Assembly: GCF_018128065.1 (NCBI RefSeq)
Contig: NZ_CP072360.1
Location: 1,058,501 to 1,122,500, forward strand
Source: Prevotella melaninogenica
GTDB lineage: Bacteria; Bacteroidota; Bacteroidia; Bacteroidales; Bacteroidaceae
Length of the DNA: 64,000 nt
Direction: 5' to 3'
The notes under the pieces were generated by a model. That model saw only the letters and a list, made by a program, of their open reading frames with translations. It was not told the origin of the DNA and ran no database searches. The position numbers were made by a program, and so were the translations under genes. Within the stretch, counting starts at the first letter, position 1; each line of letters begins with the position of its first letter. Positions 53,301-60,846 of the stretch are shown here, one piece after another.

Positions 53301-53556
53301 TGTCTATATGCCTTCAGATGAAGGAAAGCATCCACAAGCACTCGACCTTCTACATGAGAAGAAGATAGACATGGTCGTGAATATGCCAAAGGACCTTACT
53401 CCACGCGAGTTGACTAATGGTTATAAGATTCGACGTGCAGCTATCGACCTCAATGTTCCATTGATTACGAATAGCCGTTTGGCAAGTGCGTTTATCTCAG
53501 CTTTTTGCAATGTCAATATGGATGATATTGATATTAAGGCATGGGGAGAATATTAA
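50332..53556 (+). CDS. carB: Carbamoyl-phosphate synthase large subunit
   Basis: Makes carbamoyl phosphate from bicarbonate, ammonia and two ATP. The full-length 1074-residue protein has two homologous ATP-grasp halves. The first covers about 1-550, starting KKVLILGSGALKIGEAGEFDYSG and including VIRAAYALGGLGSG. The second covers about 560-930, with VLVRPSYVLSGAAMNI and ECNLRASRSFPFVSKVL. A C-terminal MGS-like regulatory domain (about 940-1074: AAKMLKQHGYELYATAGTSKYL) binds allosteric effectors. It is coupled to carA and followed by a strong terminator. Confidence 0.97.
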   Translation: MKDESIKKVLILGSGALKIGEAGEFDYSGSQALKALREEGVSTVLINPNIATVQTSEGVADQIYFLPVQPYFVERVIEKERPDGILLSFGGQTALNCGVELDKTGVLKKYNVKVLGTPVKAIMDTEDRELFVERLDEIDVKTIKSEACEDIQQARVAAKNLGYPVIVRAAYALGGLGSGFADNEEELNTLCEKAFSFSPQVLVEKSLKGWKEIEYEVVRDRYDNCITVCNMENFDPLGIHTGESIVIAPSQTLSNSEYHKLRALSIKIVRHIGIVGECNVQYAFDPESEDYRVIEVNARLSRSSALASKATGYPLAFVAAKLGMGYGLFELKNSVTKTTSAFFEPALDYVVCKIPRWDLSKFRGVDRELGSSMKSVGEVMAIGRNFEEAIQKGLRMIGQGMHGFVENKELQIDDLDAALREPTDKRVFLISKAMHKGYTVDQIHELTKIDRWFLNKLKHIIDIDEELKTKNINTLDKELLRTAKVYGFTDFQIARAVGLEEECKKMHEAMRIVRRLRKSFGILPVVKQIDTLAAEYPAQTNYLYVTYAGVASDITFSNDRNSVIVLGSGAYRIGSSVEFDWCGVQALNTIRRQGYRSIMINYNPETVSTDYDMCDRLYFDELTFERVMDIIDAENPHGVIVSTGGQIPNNLAMYLDEENVPILGTSAKDIDNAEDRAKFSSMLTENGINQPEWSALTSMDDIDKFVDRVGFPVLVRPSYVLSGAAMNICSNRDELTRFLQLAANVSEDHPVVVSKFIEHAKEIEMDAVAQDGEILAYAISEHIEFAGVHSGDATIQFPPQKLYVETMRRIKRISRQIAKKLHINGPFNIQFMARDNDILVIECNLRASRSFPFVSKVLKLNFIDLATKIMLGAPVEKPNKNLFDLDYVGIKASQFSFNRLQKADPVLGVDMSSTGEVGCLGDDTSTALLKSMLSVGLRIPKKTVLLSTGGAKQKAEMLDAAKMLKQHGYELYATAGTSKYLTENGVDNTCVYMPSDEGKHPQALDLLHEKKIDMVVNMPKDLTPRELTNGYKIRRAAIDLNVPLITNSRLASAFISAFCNVNMDDIDIKAWGEY

Positions 53557-53577
53557 TATTTTTATGGGGCTAAAGGA

Positions 53578-53640
53578 GGTTAAAGGAGTAGGAAGTGTTA
53601 TCTTAACTACTTCTAACTCCTTTAATCCCTTTTTCTTTTT
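53578..53640 (+). terminator. Intrinsic terminator after carB
   Basis: Arms at 53578-53596 and 53609-53628 pair over about 18 bases (core TTAAAGGAGT with ACTCCTTTAA), followed by a T-rich tail CTTTTTCTTTTT (53629-53640). It lies directly before the lipoprotein gene. Confidence 0.85.
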
Positions 53641-53643
53641 AAG

Positions 53644-54225
53644 ATGATACAACACTCTATGAAGTTACTGATTTTAGTCTTTGTTACTATCTCAGCAGTA
53701 GCTTTCATGTCTTGCTCTGGCTGTTCTTCACGTGGAGTAGGGCATTATGATACGACACAGGTCGACACGATGATAGCTGTCGACCTTGACCATGATACGT
53801 CTGGTGATGGGACGTATGTCTCTTCATGGACTTATCTTAATGATTCTGCGGTAGCTAATATGCAGAGCGCACCTAACAAAAAGTCGCAGATAACTGCTTC
53901 TAATCGCATGAACATTCGTGTACGTTATCTTGGTCGTGTAGGCGTAGAAGCATGTATGATTCTTGGTGATGGAGAACAGTTTGCTGGTAACAGTTATGAT
54001 ACAACCAACTTCGTTCGTGTCTATGCGTATGGAGATGAGGTGGGGCGTTTCAAGTATAAGCCAGGTATCAGTAAGCAAACAGACTCTGCTTTTATCCAGA
54101 ACCCAGAAACTTTTGTTGATTGTCTTCGTAAATATCGTTCTTTCAAGATTGAGACGACCACCTTTACCAGCGGAACACTTGTTTATAGTTTTGATGGTAT
54201 TGCTGCATTGGCGAGAAGAAAATAG
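53644..54225 (+). CDS. Predicted lipoprotein of unknown function
   Basis: A 193-residue exported protein. The hydrophobic segment LLILVFVTISAVAFMSCSGCSS ends in a likely lipobox cysteine. The mature part is beta-rich (MNIRVRYLGRVGVEACMILGDGEQF, FVRVYAYGDEVGRFKYKPG) with no recognised domain. A second ATG at 53659 (MKLLILV) is an alternative and gives a more usual signal peptide. It begins right after the carB terminator, so it needs its own promoter or read-through. Role unknown. Confidence 0.7.
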   Translation: MIQHSMKLLILVFVTISAVAFMSCSGCSSRGVGHYDTTQVDTMIAVDLDHDTSGDGTYVSSWTYLNDSAVANMQSAPNKKSQITASNRMNIRVRYLGRVGVEACMILGDGEQFAGNSYDTTNFVRVYAYGDEVGRFKYKPGISKQTDSAFIQNPETFVDCLRKYRSFKIETTTFTSGTLVYSFDGIAALARRK

Positions 54226-54339
54226 AAGTAAAGTGTTACCTTCATGATAATCTTTGTTTTAGTACGATAGTTTTGTTGATGCCTCTAAATATCAGAATGG
54301 ATAATTTAAAAAAAAGTGGTATTTAAAGGATAAGGCATT

Positions 54340-54441
54340 ATGAGAAAAGGACTTGTATTAGAAGGATGAGCTATGCGTAGATTGTTTTCTGCTGGCGTAA
54401 TGGATGTTCTGCTGGCGTATAATATTTGTATGTATCAATAG
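54340..54441 (+). pseudogene. Remnant of a patatin-like phospholipase gene
   Basis: Translation from ATG 54340 gives MRKGLVLEG, a TGA stop, then AMRRLFSAGVMDVLLAYN and a second stop after a few more codons. The intact family start reads MRKGLVLEGGAMRGLFSAG or close to it. So one glycine codon of the oxyanion-hole motif has become TGA and another has become Arg, and the gene is cut off after about 26 codons, before the GxSxG serine. A ribosome-binding-like AAAGGATAAGG still precedes it. Confidence 0.75.
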
Positions 54442-54463
54442 CGGTAATATTATACATTCCACC

Positions 54464-54495
54464 TTTCACTATTTAAGAGATATTTGATACCTTTG
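54464..54495 (+). promoter_or_regulatory. Promoter for the tyrosine phosphatase gene
   Basis: TTTC (54464-54467), a 20-base spacer and TACCTTTG (54488-54495). The -33 has one mismatch to TTTG. The start codon at 54599 is about 100 bases downstream. Confidence 0.55.
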
Positions 54496-54598
54496 TAGCA
54501 TTGGAACATTGAAATATAGATATTGAGACAAAGATGTAAACTGTAATGTAAACCAATAATAAACATATATGGATAACTTCTTGAATAACAGTAATAAA

Positions 54599-55060
54599 AT
54601 GAAGATACTTTTTATTTGCTTAGGTAATATTTGTCGTTCTCCGGCTGCTCATGCTGTGATGCAACACCTTGTTGAAGAACGAGGACGTGCAGACCGATAT
54701 ATGATAGATTCAGCTGGAATTGGTAATTGGCATGTTGGACAGTTACCTGATAAACGTATGCGTGAACATGGTAGACAGCGTGGATATAGGGTTGATCATT
54801 ATGCTCGCCAGTTTAATGCACATAGGGATTTTGAGTTATTTGATAAGATTGTCGTTATGGATGAGGATAATTATCGTAATATTACGTCTCAAGCACCTAA
54901 TGAAGAAGCAAGGAAGAAGGTTGTGAGAATGGCTGATTTCTTTACACAACACCCATCGGCTACTTGTGTCCCTGATCCATATTATGGTGATGCAGAAGAT
55001 TTTAATTTAGCTCTCGACTTAATAGAAGACGGCTGCGAAGGGATTTTCAATACAATCTGA
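54599..55060 (+). CDS. Low-molecular-weight protein-tyrosine phosphatase
   Basis: A 153-residue phosphatase of the Wzb/Etp/arsenate-reductase fold. The P-loop CLGNICRSPAAHAVM gives the catalytic Cys and Arg (C-x5-R), and DPYYGDAEDF holds the general-acid Asp. The ATG at 54569 would add ten residues not typical for the family, so 54599 is chosen. In capsule systems such enzymes dephosphorylate the Wzc kinase; no kinase is in the window, so that link is inference. A strong hairpin lies about 90 bases after the stop. Confidence 0.92.
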   Translation: MKILFICLGNICRSPAAHAVMQHLVEERGRADRYMIDSAGIGNWHVGQLPDKRMREHGRQRGYRVDHYARQFNAHRDFELFDKIVVMDEDNYRNITSQAPNEEARKKVVRMADFFTQHPSATCVPDPYYGDAEDFNLALDLIEDGCEGIFNTI

Positions 55061-55150
55061 TGTTTTTTACATAAGGTAAAAGATTACTTGGAAGAGCAAT
55101 GCAAGGAACAACAATTGAACGTTAGCGAGGAAAATTTTAGAATATGCCAT

Positions 55151-55195
55151 AAATCGGTCATTGTGTATTAACCATTAATACGCAATGACCGATTT
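55151..55195. other. Long near-perfect hairpin
   Basis: Arms of 20 bases (55151-55170 and 55176-55195; core AAATCGGTCATTG) pair with a single G-T wobble around a 5-base loop ACCAT. No T run follows on either side, so it is not a standard intrinsic terminator. It may stabilise the end of the phosphatase message or be processed. Confidence 0.7.
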
Positions 55196-55258
55196 GCTAT
55201 TAAGACGAAGATCTTCTAATGGATAAAGGTGATTTTGTAAATATTTTTCTAATCTTCG

Positions 55259-55410
55259 ATTCGTAGTGAGGCTTAATTGCATTCGAAGTAAGGCTTAATT
55301 GGCTTGCAAAAGATGCCCTTTTGAGGTCTTACTAACGCCCTTTTAAAGGCTAATTAAGCACCTTTTCTTTTGCCACTTTGTAACTCGCTTATAACAAGGG
55401 AGTTATAAAT
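55259..55410. repeat. 22-bp-period dyad array E with conserved flank
   Basis: Five 22-base units (55259-55368), containing GAGGCTTAATTGC, AAGGCTTAATTGG, AAAAGATGCCCTTTTGA, ACTAACGCCCTTTTAA and AGGCTAATTAAGCACC, then a flank with TTGTAACTCGCTTATAAC (about 55378-55395). Its reverse complement aligns with element D including the flank, but lacks exactly one 22-base unit. Confidence 0.85.
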
Positions 55411-55620
55411 GTGATCATAAATGTTTTTTTTAGCCTTTTAAAAAGTTTGTTTTAAGAAATAATGTAAAGTAAATTCATATAAAGGCAGTGCGATTTTCAA
55501 ATTATGATAGTAAGAATAAAGAGGAAGATAGTTCATATTTAGTTTTGTTATTATTGTATGTATTCATACGTTGTAATTTCCTCCTATTTATCTATTCAAT
55601 ACATTTTGCTGCACAATGTT

Positions 55621-55652
55621 TTTGTTAGTGTGCAGATTTTTGATTACCTTTG
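55621..55652 (+). promoter_or_regulatory. Bacteroidota-type promoter for the acyl-CoA ligase
   Basis: TTTG at 55621-55624, a 20-base spacer and TACCTTTG at 55645-55652. The expected transcript start near 55658 supports the ATG at 55676 as the true start, with a leader of under 20 bases. Confidence 0.75.
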
Positions 55653-55675
55653 CACGTAAATCATACTATTGTGCA

Positions 55676-57340
55676 ATGGATTCTATTAAAAGTTTCAACG
55701 CGTGTATAGAAAAGACTATTAAGGATAATTGGGATAAAGATGCTCTGACGGATTATCTTGGTGCTACACTTCAATACCATGATGTAGCACGCAAAATAGA
55801 GAAGCTACATATTCTCTTTGAGAATAGTGGTTTGAAGAAAGGTGATAAGGTCGCTCTTTGTGGCAGGAACTCTTCTTCATGGGCTGTTGCTTTCTTTGCA
55901 ACACTCACTTATGGTGCCGTGGCAGTACCAGTACAGCACGAGTTCAAGGCAGAGCAGATTTACAATATTGTTAATCACTCAGAATCCAAACTCCTCTTTG
56001 TGGGCGATGTTGTTGCAACAACTATCGATGGCGAACAGATGCCAGGGCTGGAAGGTATTATCTATCTTCCAGACTTTTCGTTGATTCTTTCTCGTTCAGA
56101 ATCATTGATACATGCACGTGAAAACTTGAATGCTCTCTTTGGAAAGAAGTATCCAAAGTTCTACCGTGCAGAGGATGTAAACTTTTTTAAGGATGAGGCA
56201 GACGACCTTGCATTGATTAATTATACCAGCGGAACGACTGGTTTCTCAAAGGGAGTCATGCTCAGTTATCGCTCTGTGCGTAGTAATCTTGCATGGGCAA
56301 TGGCTGATATTAAGCCACATATCAAGCCAGATAGTAAGGTTCTTTGTATGCTGCCAATGGCACACATGTATGGTATGATTTGTGAGTTTATCTGCCAGTT
56401 TTGTTTTGGTAGTCATCTTTACTTCCTGACACGTCTGCCGAGCCCTTCTTTGATTGCTCAGGCTTGTAGTGACATTCATCCTGCCATTATTATGGCAGTG
56501 CCAATGGTTGTTGAAAAGATTATCCGTAAGAACGTTTTTCCAAAGGTACAGAGTACATCAACTCGTATGTTGCTAAAGATGCCTGTTGTAAGCAAGAAAG
56601 TAAAGGAAAGAATTAGGGCGATAGTTATGGACACATTTGGAGGGAATGCGTATGAGGTTGTTACGGGTGGAGCTGCTCTTAATAAGGGGATAGAAGACTT
56701 CTTGGTAAGTATTAATTTCCCGATAACAAGTGTTTACGGAGCTACTGAATGTGGACCACTGGTGACTTTCAGTGACTATAAGGATTTTGTTCCAGGTTCT
56801 TGTGGTACACCTGTTTTGAATATGGAAGTGAAGATTGTTAGTCCTGATCCTGCCAATGTACCAGGTGAGGTGATTACCAGAGGTGAGAACGTCATGCTTG
56901 GTTATTATAAGAATGAAGAGGCTACGAAAGAAGTTCTTGATAAGGAAGGATGGTATCATACAGGTGACCTTGGGACGATGAGTGCTGATGGACATTTGTT
57001 CATTCGTGGACGGATTAAGAATATGCTTTTAGGCTCTAACGGACAGAATGTATATCCTGAGGAGATAGAAGATAAGCTAAATTCTATGTCAATGGTTAGT
57101 GAGTGTATCATTATTCAGCGTGGTGATAAGCTGACTGCCTTGGTTTATCCTGATTTCGATGAGGCAAAGGAAATGGGGTTCACACAATCTGATATGCAAG
57201 AAATCATGGAGCAAAACCGTATTGAACTAAATAGTATGTTGCCATCTTTCTGCCATCTTTCTGCGATAGAGTTGCACGATGAAGAGTTTGCAAAGACTCC
57301 GAAGAAGAGTATTAAGCGTTATCTTTATCAAGAGAAGTAA
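55676..57340 (+). CDS. AMP-binding long-chain acyl-CoA ligase-like protein
   Basis: A 554-residue adenylate-forming enzyme that activates a fatty acid as acyl-AMP and then acyl-CoA (or acyl-ACP). It has the P-loop LINYTSGTTGFSKGVMLSY, SVYGATECGPLVTF, GYYKNEEATKEV, and the hinge region WYHTGDLGTMSADGHLFIRGR, with the C-terminal Lys in KTPKKSIKRYL. The protein lacks the usual long N-terminal extension. The ATG at 55676 is preferred to the frame start at 55616, which lies within the promoter. Acyl chain preference is unknown. Confidence 0.9.
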   Translation: MDSIKSFNACIEKTIKDNWDKDALTDYLGATLQYHDVARKIEKLHILFENSGLKKGDKVALCGRNSSSWAVAFFATLTYGAVAVPVQHEFKAEQIYNIVNHSESKLLFVGDVVATTIDGEQMPGLEGIIYLPDFSLILSRSESLIHARENLNALFGKKYPKFYRAEDVNFFKDEADDLALINYTSGTTGFSKGVMLSYRSVRSNLAWAMADIKPHIKPDSKVLCMLPMAHMYGMICEFICQFCFGSHLYFLTRLPSPSLIAQACSDIHPAIIMAVPMVVEKIIRKNVFPKVQSTSTRMLLKMPVVSKKVKERIRAIVMDTFGGNAYEVVTGGAALNKGIEDFLVSINFPITSVYGATECGPLVTFSDYKDFVPGSCGTPVLNMEVKIVSPDPANVPGEVITRGENVMLGYYKNEEATKEVLDKEGWYHTGDLGTMSADGHLFIRGRIKNMLLGSNGQNVYPEEIEDKLNSMSMVSECIIIQRGDKLTALVYPDFDEAKEMGFTQSDMQEIMEQNRIELNSMLPSFCHLSAIELHDEEFAKTPKKSIKRYLYQEK

Positions 57341-57639
57341 AAGATACAGATGACATTTGTACGTTTTATAAGTCTTCGAGAAATTGTACAGATGCTGTCA
57401 TATAATAATCGGGTAGGAGGTAGATGTTACTCATAATGCGCATTTACATCTATCCGATTTCTTAGTTTGGAATAACACCAGCTCTATAATGGAGAGTGAT
57501 GCTGCTTTCCAACAATGAATTAATTTCTATTTGGCATCATGTTGTACCTTATTTAGCCTCTGTTAATACGATAGGTCGTTGTCAACAGTACATCATGTGA
57601 TGAGCAAAAATACAAGGCTATATGCGTGTTATAGACGAA
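57341..57639. other. Gene-free stretch between convergent genes
   Basis: A 9-base stem GGTAGATGT (57419-57427) with ACATCTATC (57446-57454) may weakly terminate the ligase transcript. No gene or repeat array was seen in the rest. Confidence 0.4.
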
Positions 57640-58185
57640 TTATATTCTCGTCATGTGGTAACCCATTCGCTTTAATTGCATCGCTACGCCCATAAAGTAC
57701 ATTTGATGAAGAGCTGCCACATAGGCATGAAAGGCATCTCTGCTGCCAGGGGCTATAGGAAGATGACGGAGCAGACTATTGGTACGAGCAGCGCATTTAG
57801 CAACAATATTAGCGACTTCTTTATGCTCGTCAGCCGTAAGGAGAAGTACTTTCTCACAGATATAATCATCCATGTGGTCGTAGTCAATACGATCGCGAAG
57901 ATAAGTATAGAGGTTTCCTACCTTATTATATAGCTCCCAATCTTTGTCCCAGTATTTTGCAATTGCCATACCGATGTACATCATCCAACCAAGAGACACT
58001 ATGGGGTAGGCTGCAAATTCTCGCATACCATCAGGTAAGTAGGCTTCGGCAATACCTAACCATTTCCCTTCCATGTCAGTTGTGTCTGGCAAGATCTCGT
58101 CTACAAGTTCCTTCTCTTGTAGATAAGTCGCCAAGTCTTCTTTGAATTTCTCTTCAAATGGATATCTTAGTTGTTCGTCTTGCAT
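57640..58185 (-). CDS. Conserved hypothetical protein
   Basis: A 181-residue, mostly helical cytoplasmic protein with no signal peptide. Notable regions are YPIVSLGWMMYIGMAIAKYWD, which is moderately hydrophobic, and YDHMDDYICEKVLLLTADEH. I do not recognise the family. It lies downstream of a small secreted protein gene on the same strand (49 bases or more between them) and may share its transcript. The C-terminal MYFMGVAMQLKRMGYHMTRI is also well-formed, so the gene appears complete. Confidence 0.7.
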   Translation of the reverse strand: MQDEQLRYPFEEKFKEDLATYLQEKELVDEILPDTTDMEGKWLGIAEAYLPDGMREFAAYPIVSLGWMMYIGMAIAKYWDKDWELYNKVGNLYTYLRDRIDYDHMDDYICEKVLLLTADEHKEVANIVAKCAARTNSLLRHLPIAPGSRDAFHAYVAALHQMYFMGVAMQLKRMGYHMTRI

Positions 58186-58234
58186 TATGATGAATCTTTG
58201 ATTATGAAATTATGCTTATCTCCCTTTGTAAGGA

Positions 58235-58749
58235 CTATTCTGACAACTTTTTCTTTACTTCTGCAAGTGCAGCAATCCAGTTGGTGTCAAGTGAGAACTG
58301 AGTAAGATAGTCCTCACTGTTGAAATATACCAATACAAGGTTCTTGTCTGGATCATTATAGAAAGGGTGGTTGATACTCGCATCACGGAATATTTTGAGG
58401 ATTTGCTTTTTCCTCTTTTGTTTGTTAGCACGTGCATATTCCTTTGTAAAGAGATTAACATACTCATGCATGTAATAAGCCATGGAATCAAGTTGAGCAT
58501 TGAGATGGGCAATTTCTCTGTTAGATAGCTGCTTTGTTGTATCAACGATAGCTGATAATGTACGAGTATTAAGGTAGGTGATTGCATCAACTTTGAAAGA
58601 AGCTACCTTACGAACGTTTACATCCTCTTTGCTGTCAGTAGCAATCTTGTAAGCACTTGTATATAGTTGTTTCGATACACGCTCCTGCTGAGCATTTGCC
58701 GTAAGCACGGATACGAGAAAGAATGAAAGGGCTATAATTTTATTTTCAT
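58235..58749 (-). CDS. Secreted hypothetical protein, start region frameshifted
   Basis: The main frame (58235-58708) starts at a GTG in the middle of what is clearly a signal peptide: upstream in the same frame are IIALSFFLVSV before LTANAQQE. An ATG at 58749 begins MKIK in the neighbouring frame; one more A in the A-rich run opposite 58738-58741 would join them into MKIKIIALSFFLVSVLTANA. The mature part is about 150 residues, helical and lysine-rich (ARANKQKRKKQILKIFRDA), of unknown function. Either a base is missing in the sequence or the gene is damaged. Confidence 0.65.
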
Positions 58750-58865
58750 ACGTTTAAATTTTAATCCTCGTGTTGTTTTAGTTTTATTTTTGACGTTATT
58801 GAAGTCTTTTGGTTTAATTCTTACAGTCATATATTGAAGTATATATTGCAGCATTAGACTTTCGT

Positions 58866-59441
58866 TTATCTTACTCTGTCCGTATTCTTACGTGCAAAGT
58901 CTTTCCAAGAACCATAATGCTTAGCATCCGTTGCAGGACGATCCATCTGTAGGAAGTGACAATAAGCAGCTGCAACGGCATCAGTCGCATCCATAAAATG
59001 AGGCATTTGGTCATCACGTAGATGAAGAAGTTTTTGTAGCATACCTGCCACTTGCTCTTTAGAGGCAGAGCCATTTCCTGTGATTGCCATTTTAATTTTC
59101 AGTGGCGCATACTCTTGAATAGGGACATCATGGTTGATGGCTGCTGCAATGGCGACACCTTGTGCACGTCCGAGTTTTAACATTGACTGAACATTCTTTC
59201 CGAAGAAAGGTGCTTCGATGGCGACTTCATCGGGTAAATATTCATCAATAATACCAGTTACCCGCTCAAATATTCTACCTAATCGGAGATATACATCACA
59301 CTCCTTACGCATGTCAATGACCCCCATTACAACAAGTTCGGCTTTGTTCCCGCAGACACGTAATACACCATATCCCATGACATTCGTGCCAGGGTCGATG
59401 CCGAGTAGTATCTTTTCAGGTTGTGAACTTTTTGTTTTCAT
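58866..59441 (-). CDS. ruvC: Crossover junction endodeoxyribonuclease RuvC
   Basis: Cuts Holliday junctions during recombination, acting with RuvAB. The 191-residue protein has the four acidic catalytic residues: Asp in [14 protein letters not shown], Glu in [14 protein letters not shown], and two Asp in [15 protein letters not shown]. Its length fits. It is read after the MBL-fold gene (19-base gap) and so probably lies in the same transcript as rsmG. Confidence 0.95.
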   Translation of the reverse strand: MKTKSSQPEKILLGIDPGTNVMGYGVLRVCGNKAELVVMGVIDMRKECDVYLRLGRIFERVTGIIDEYLPDEVAIEAPFFGKNVQSMLKLGRAQGVAIAAAINHDVPIQEYAPLKIKMAITGNGSASKEQVAGMLQKLLHLRDDQMPHFMDATDAVAAAYCHFLQMDRPATDAKHYGSWKDFARKNTDRVR

Positions 59442-59459
59442 CTTGTGGGGATATTTGTT

Positions 59460-60104
59460 TTAACGGTCCATGTAAGGGTTATGAGCAAGCTCGAAGCCGA
59501 TAGAAGTCTGTGGACCATGTCCTGGATACACAACTGTCTCATCAGGTAACTGCGCAAGTTCTCGAAGACTACTGATAATCTGGAACATATTTCCACCTGG
59601 GAAATCGGTGCGTCCTATACTTCCTTTGAACAATGTATCGCCAGTGAAAAGGACATTTTCTTCTGCACAATAAAAACATACAGACCCACCAGAATGTCCT
59701 GGAGTACGCATTACCTTGAAAGTGTGAGAGCCAAAAGATATTGTTTGGTTCTCTGCTAACTTCAATTCGCCTGCTGGTAAGTCATTGTTCAGTTCCATTC
59801 CAAGCATTTGTGCTGCGGCCTGCTTAGGATTGTTCATAAAGACAGCATCACCCTCTGCAACCTCAGGTTGAAGATTAAAGGCTGCAAGTAGAGCTGCATC
59901 ACCAAAGTGATGGTCAAGGTGTCCATGAGTGCCAAGGTTATGAACAGGAGTAAGTCCTTCTTCTTTGATATAATCAATGATTGCGTTTCTTTCGCTTTCA
60001 GTAAGTGCACCGCAGTCAATGATAACACATTCTTTGGTCTCGTCGCTGACAACGTAACAGTTTTCTTGGAGAGGGTTTACCTCAAAAGTATGGATGTTAA
60101 GCAT
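59460..60104 (-). CDS. MBL-fold metallo-hydrolase (glyoxalase II-like, YcbL type)
   Basis: A 214-residue metallo-beta-lactamase-fold hydrolase. The metal motif is GTHGHLDHHFGDAALL, followed by MRTPGHSGGSVCFY (third His) and FTGDTLFKGSIGRTDFPGG, and the final His in VYPGHGPQTSIG. This is the short glyoxalase II-like group without the C-terminal substrate domain. The substrate is unknown. It lies between rsmG and ruvC on the same strand. Confidence 0.9.
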   Translation of the reverse strand: MLNIHTFEVNPLQENCYVVSDETKECVIIDCGALTESERNAIIDYIKEEGLTPVHNLGTHGHLDHHFGDAALLAAFNLQPEVAEGDAVFMNNPKQAAAQMLGMELNNDLPAGELKLAENQTISFGSHTFKVMRTPGHSGGSVCFYCAEENVLFTGDTLFKGSIGRTDFPGGNMFQIISSLRELAQLPDETVVYPGHGPQTSIGFELAHNPYMDR

Positions 60105-60170
60105 AAGTGAAATTCGTGTGTGTAATGGTTGATAATTGAGATATGTTGTGCTATTAGCGTGTGAACAGAG

Positions 60171-60794
60171 TTATCCTGGTACGTAAATAAGGTATTTCTC
60201 CTTAAACCACTCTTCGTCAAACCATTGTGATAATTCGGTTTTCTCAGCAATGTTCTTGTATGTTTTTAATTCTTTATCAAGGTTGCCACCTTTCAAAACA
60301 ATGACACCATTTGGTAAGACATTATGCTGATCTGTTGCAATATTCTTCTTAATTATCTTCATCAAATCAGGCAATGGCATAACAGCACGTGATACAATAA
60401 AGTCAAACTTACCTTTCTCCTCTTCTCCACGTATGTGAGCTGGGAGGACATTGTCAAGTCCGATAGCATCTGCAACTTCTTGTGCCACTCTTACTTTCTT
60501 TCCTGTACCATCAATAAGTTTGAAGTTAGCTTCAGGGAAGAAGATGGCAAGTGGAATACCAGGGAAACCGCCACCAGTACCAAAGTCAAGAACATTAGTA
60601 CCCTCACGGAAGTTTATGCATTTAGCGATTGCCAATGAGTGAAGGATATGATGCTCATAAAGATTATCAATGTCTTTGCGTGAAATGACATTGATTTTAG
60701 CATTCCAATCATGATATAAAGCATCGAGTGCTGCAAATTGTTCTTCCTGTTTTGGAGTGAGATCGGGGAAGTATTTCTTTATTATTTCAATCAT
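60171..60794 (-). CDS. rsmG: 16S rRNA (guanine-527-N7)-methyltransferase
   Basis: Methylates G527 of 16S rRNA using S-adenosylmethionine. The 207-residue protein has the RsmG signature: WNAKINVISRKDIDNLYEHHILHSL, the SAM site NVLDFGTGGGFPGIPLAI, and FDFIVSRAVMPLPDLM. Just upstream on the coding strand there is a run of seven C (complement of G at 60818-60824) in the leader. It is first in a minus-strand set with the MBL hydrolase and ruvC. Confidence 0.95.
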   Translation of the reverse strand: MIEIIKKYFPDLTPKQEEQFAALDALYHDWNAKINVISRKDIDNLYEHHILHSLAIAKCINFREGTNVLDFGTGGGFPGIPLAIFFPEANFKLIDGTGKKVRVAQEVADAIGLDNVLPAHIRGEEEKGKFDFIVSRAVMPLPDLMKIIKKNIATDQHNVLPNGVIVLKGGNLDKELKTYKNIAEKTELSQWFDEEWFKEKYLIYVPG

Positions 60795-60846
60795 AATCTT
60801 TTTGTATAGGGATTAGTGGGGGGGTAAACGGAGTGAAAAGATCAAG

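Larger units (their letters stand above)
54226..54598. other. Gene-poor stretch with a patatin remnant and a promoter
   Basis: It holds the decayed 5' end of a patatin-like gene (54340-54441) and the promoter of the phosphatase gene (54464-54495). Nothing else recognised. Confidence 0.6.
55061..55675. other. Gene-free stretch with hairpin, repeat element E and promoter
   Basis: It contains the 20-base hairpin at 55151-55195, the 22-bp-period element E (55259-55410) and a consensus promoter at 55621-55652. No gene seen; the in-frame extension of the next gene to 55616 overlaps the promoter. Confidence 0.6.
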
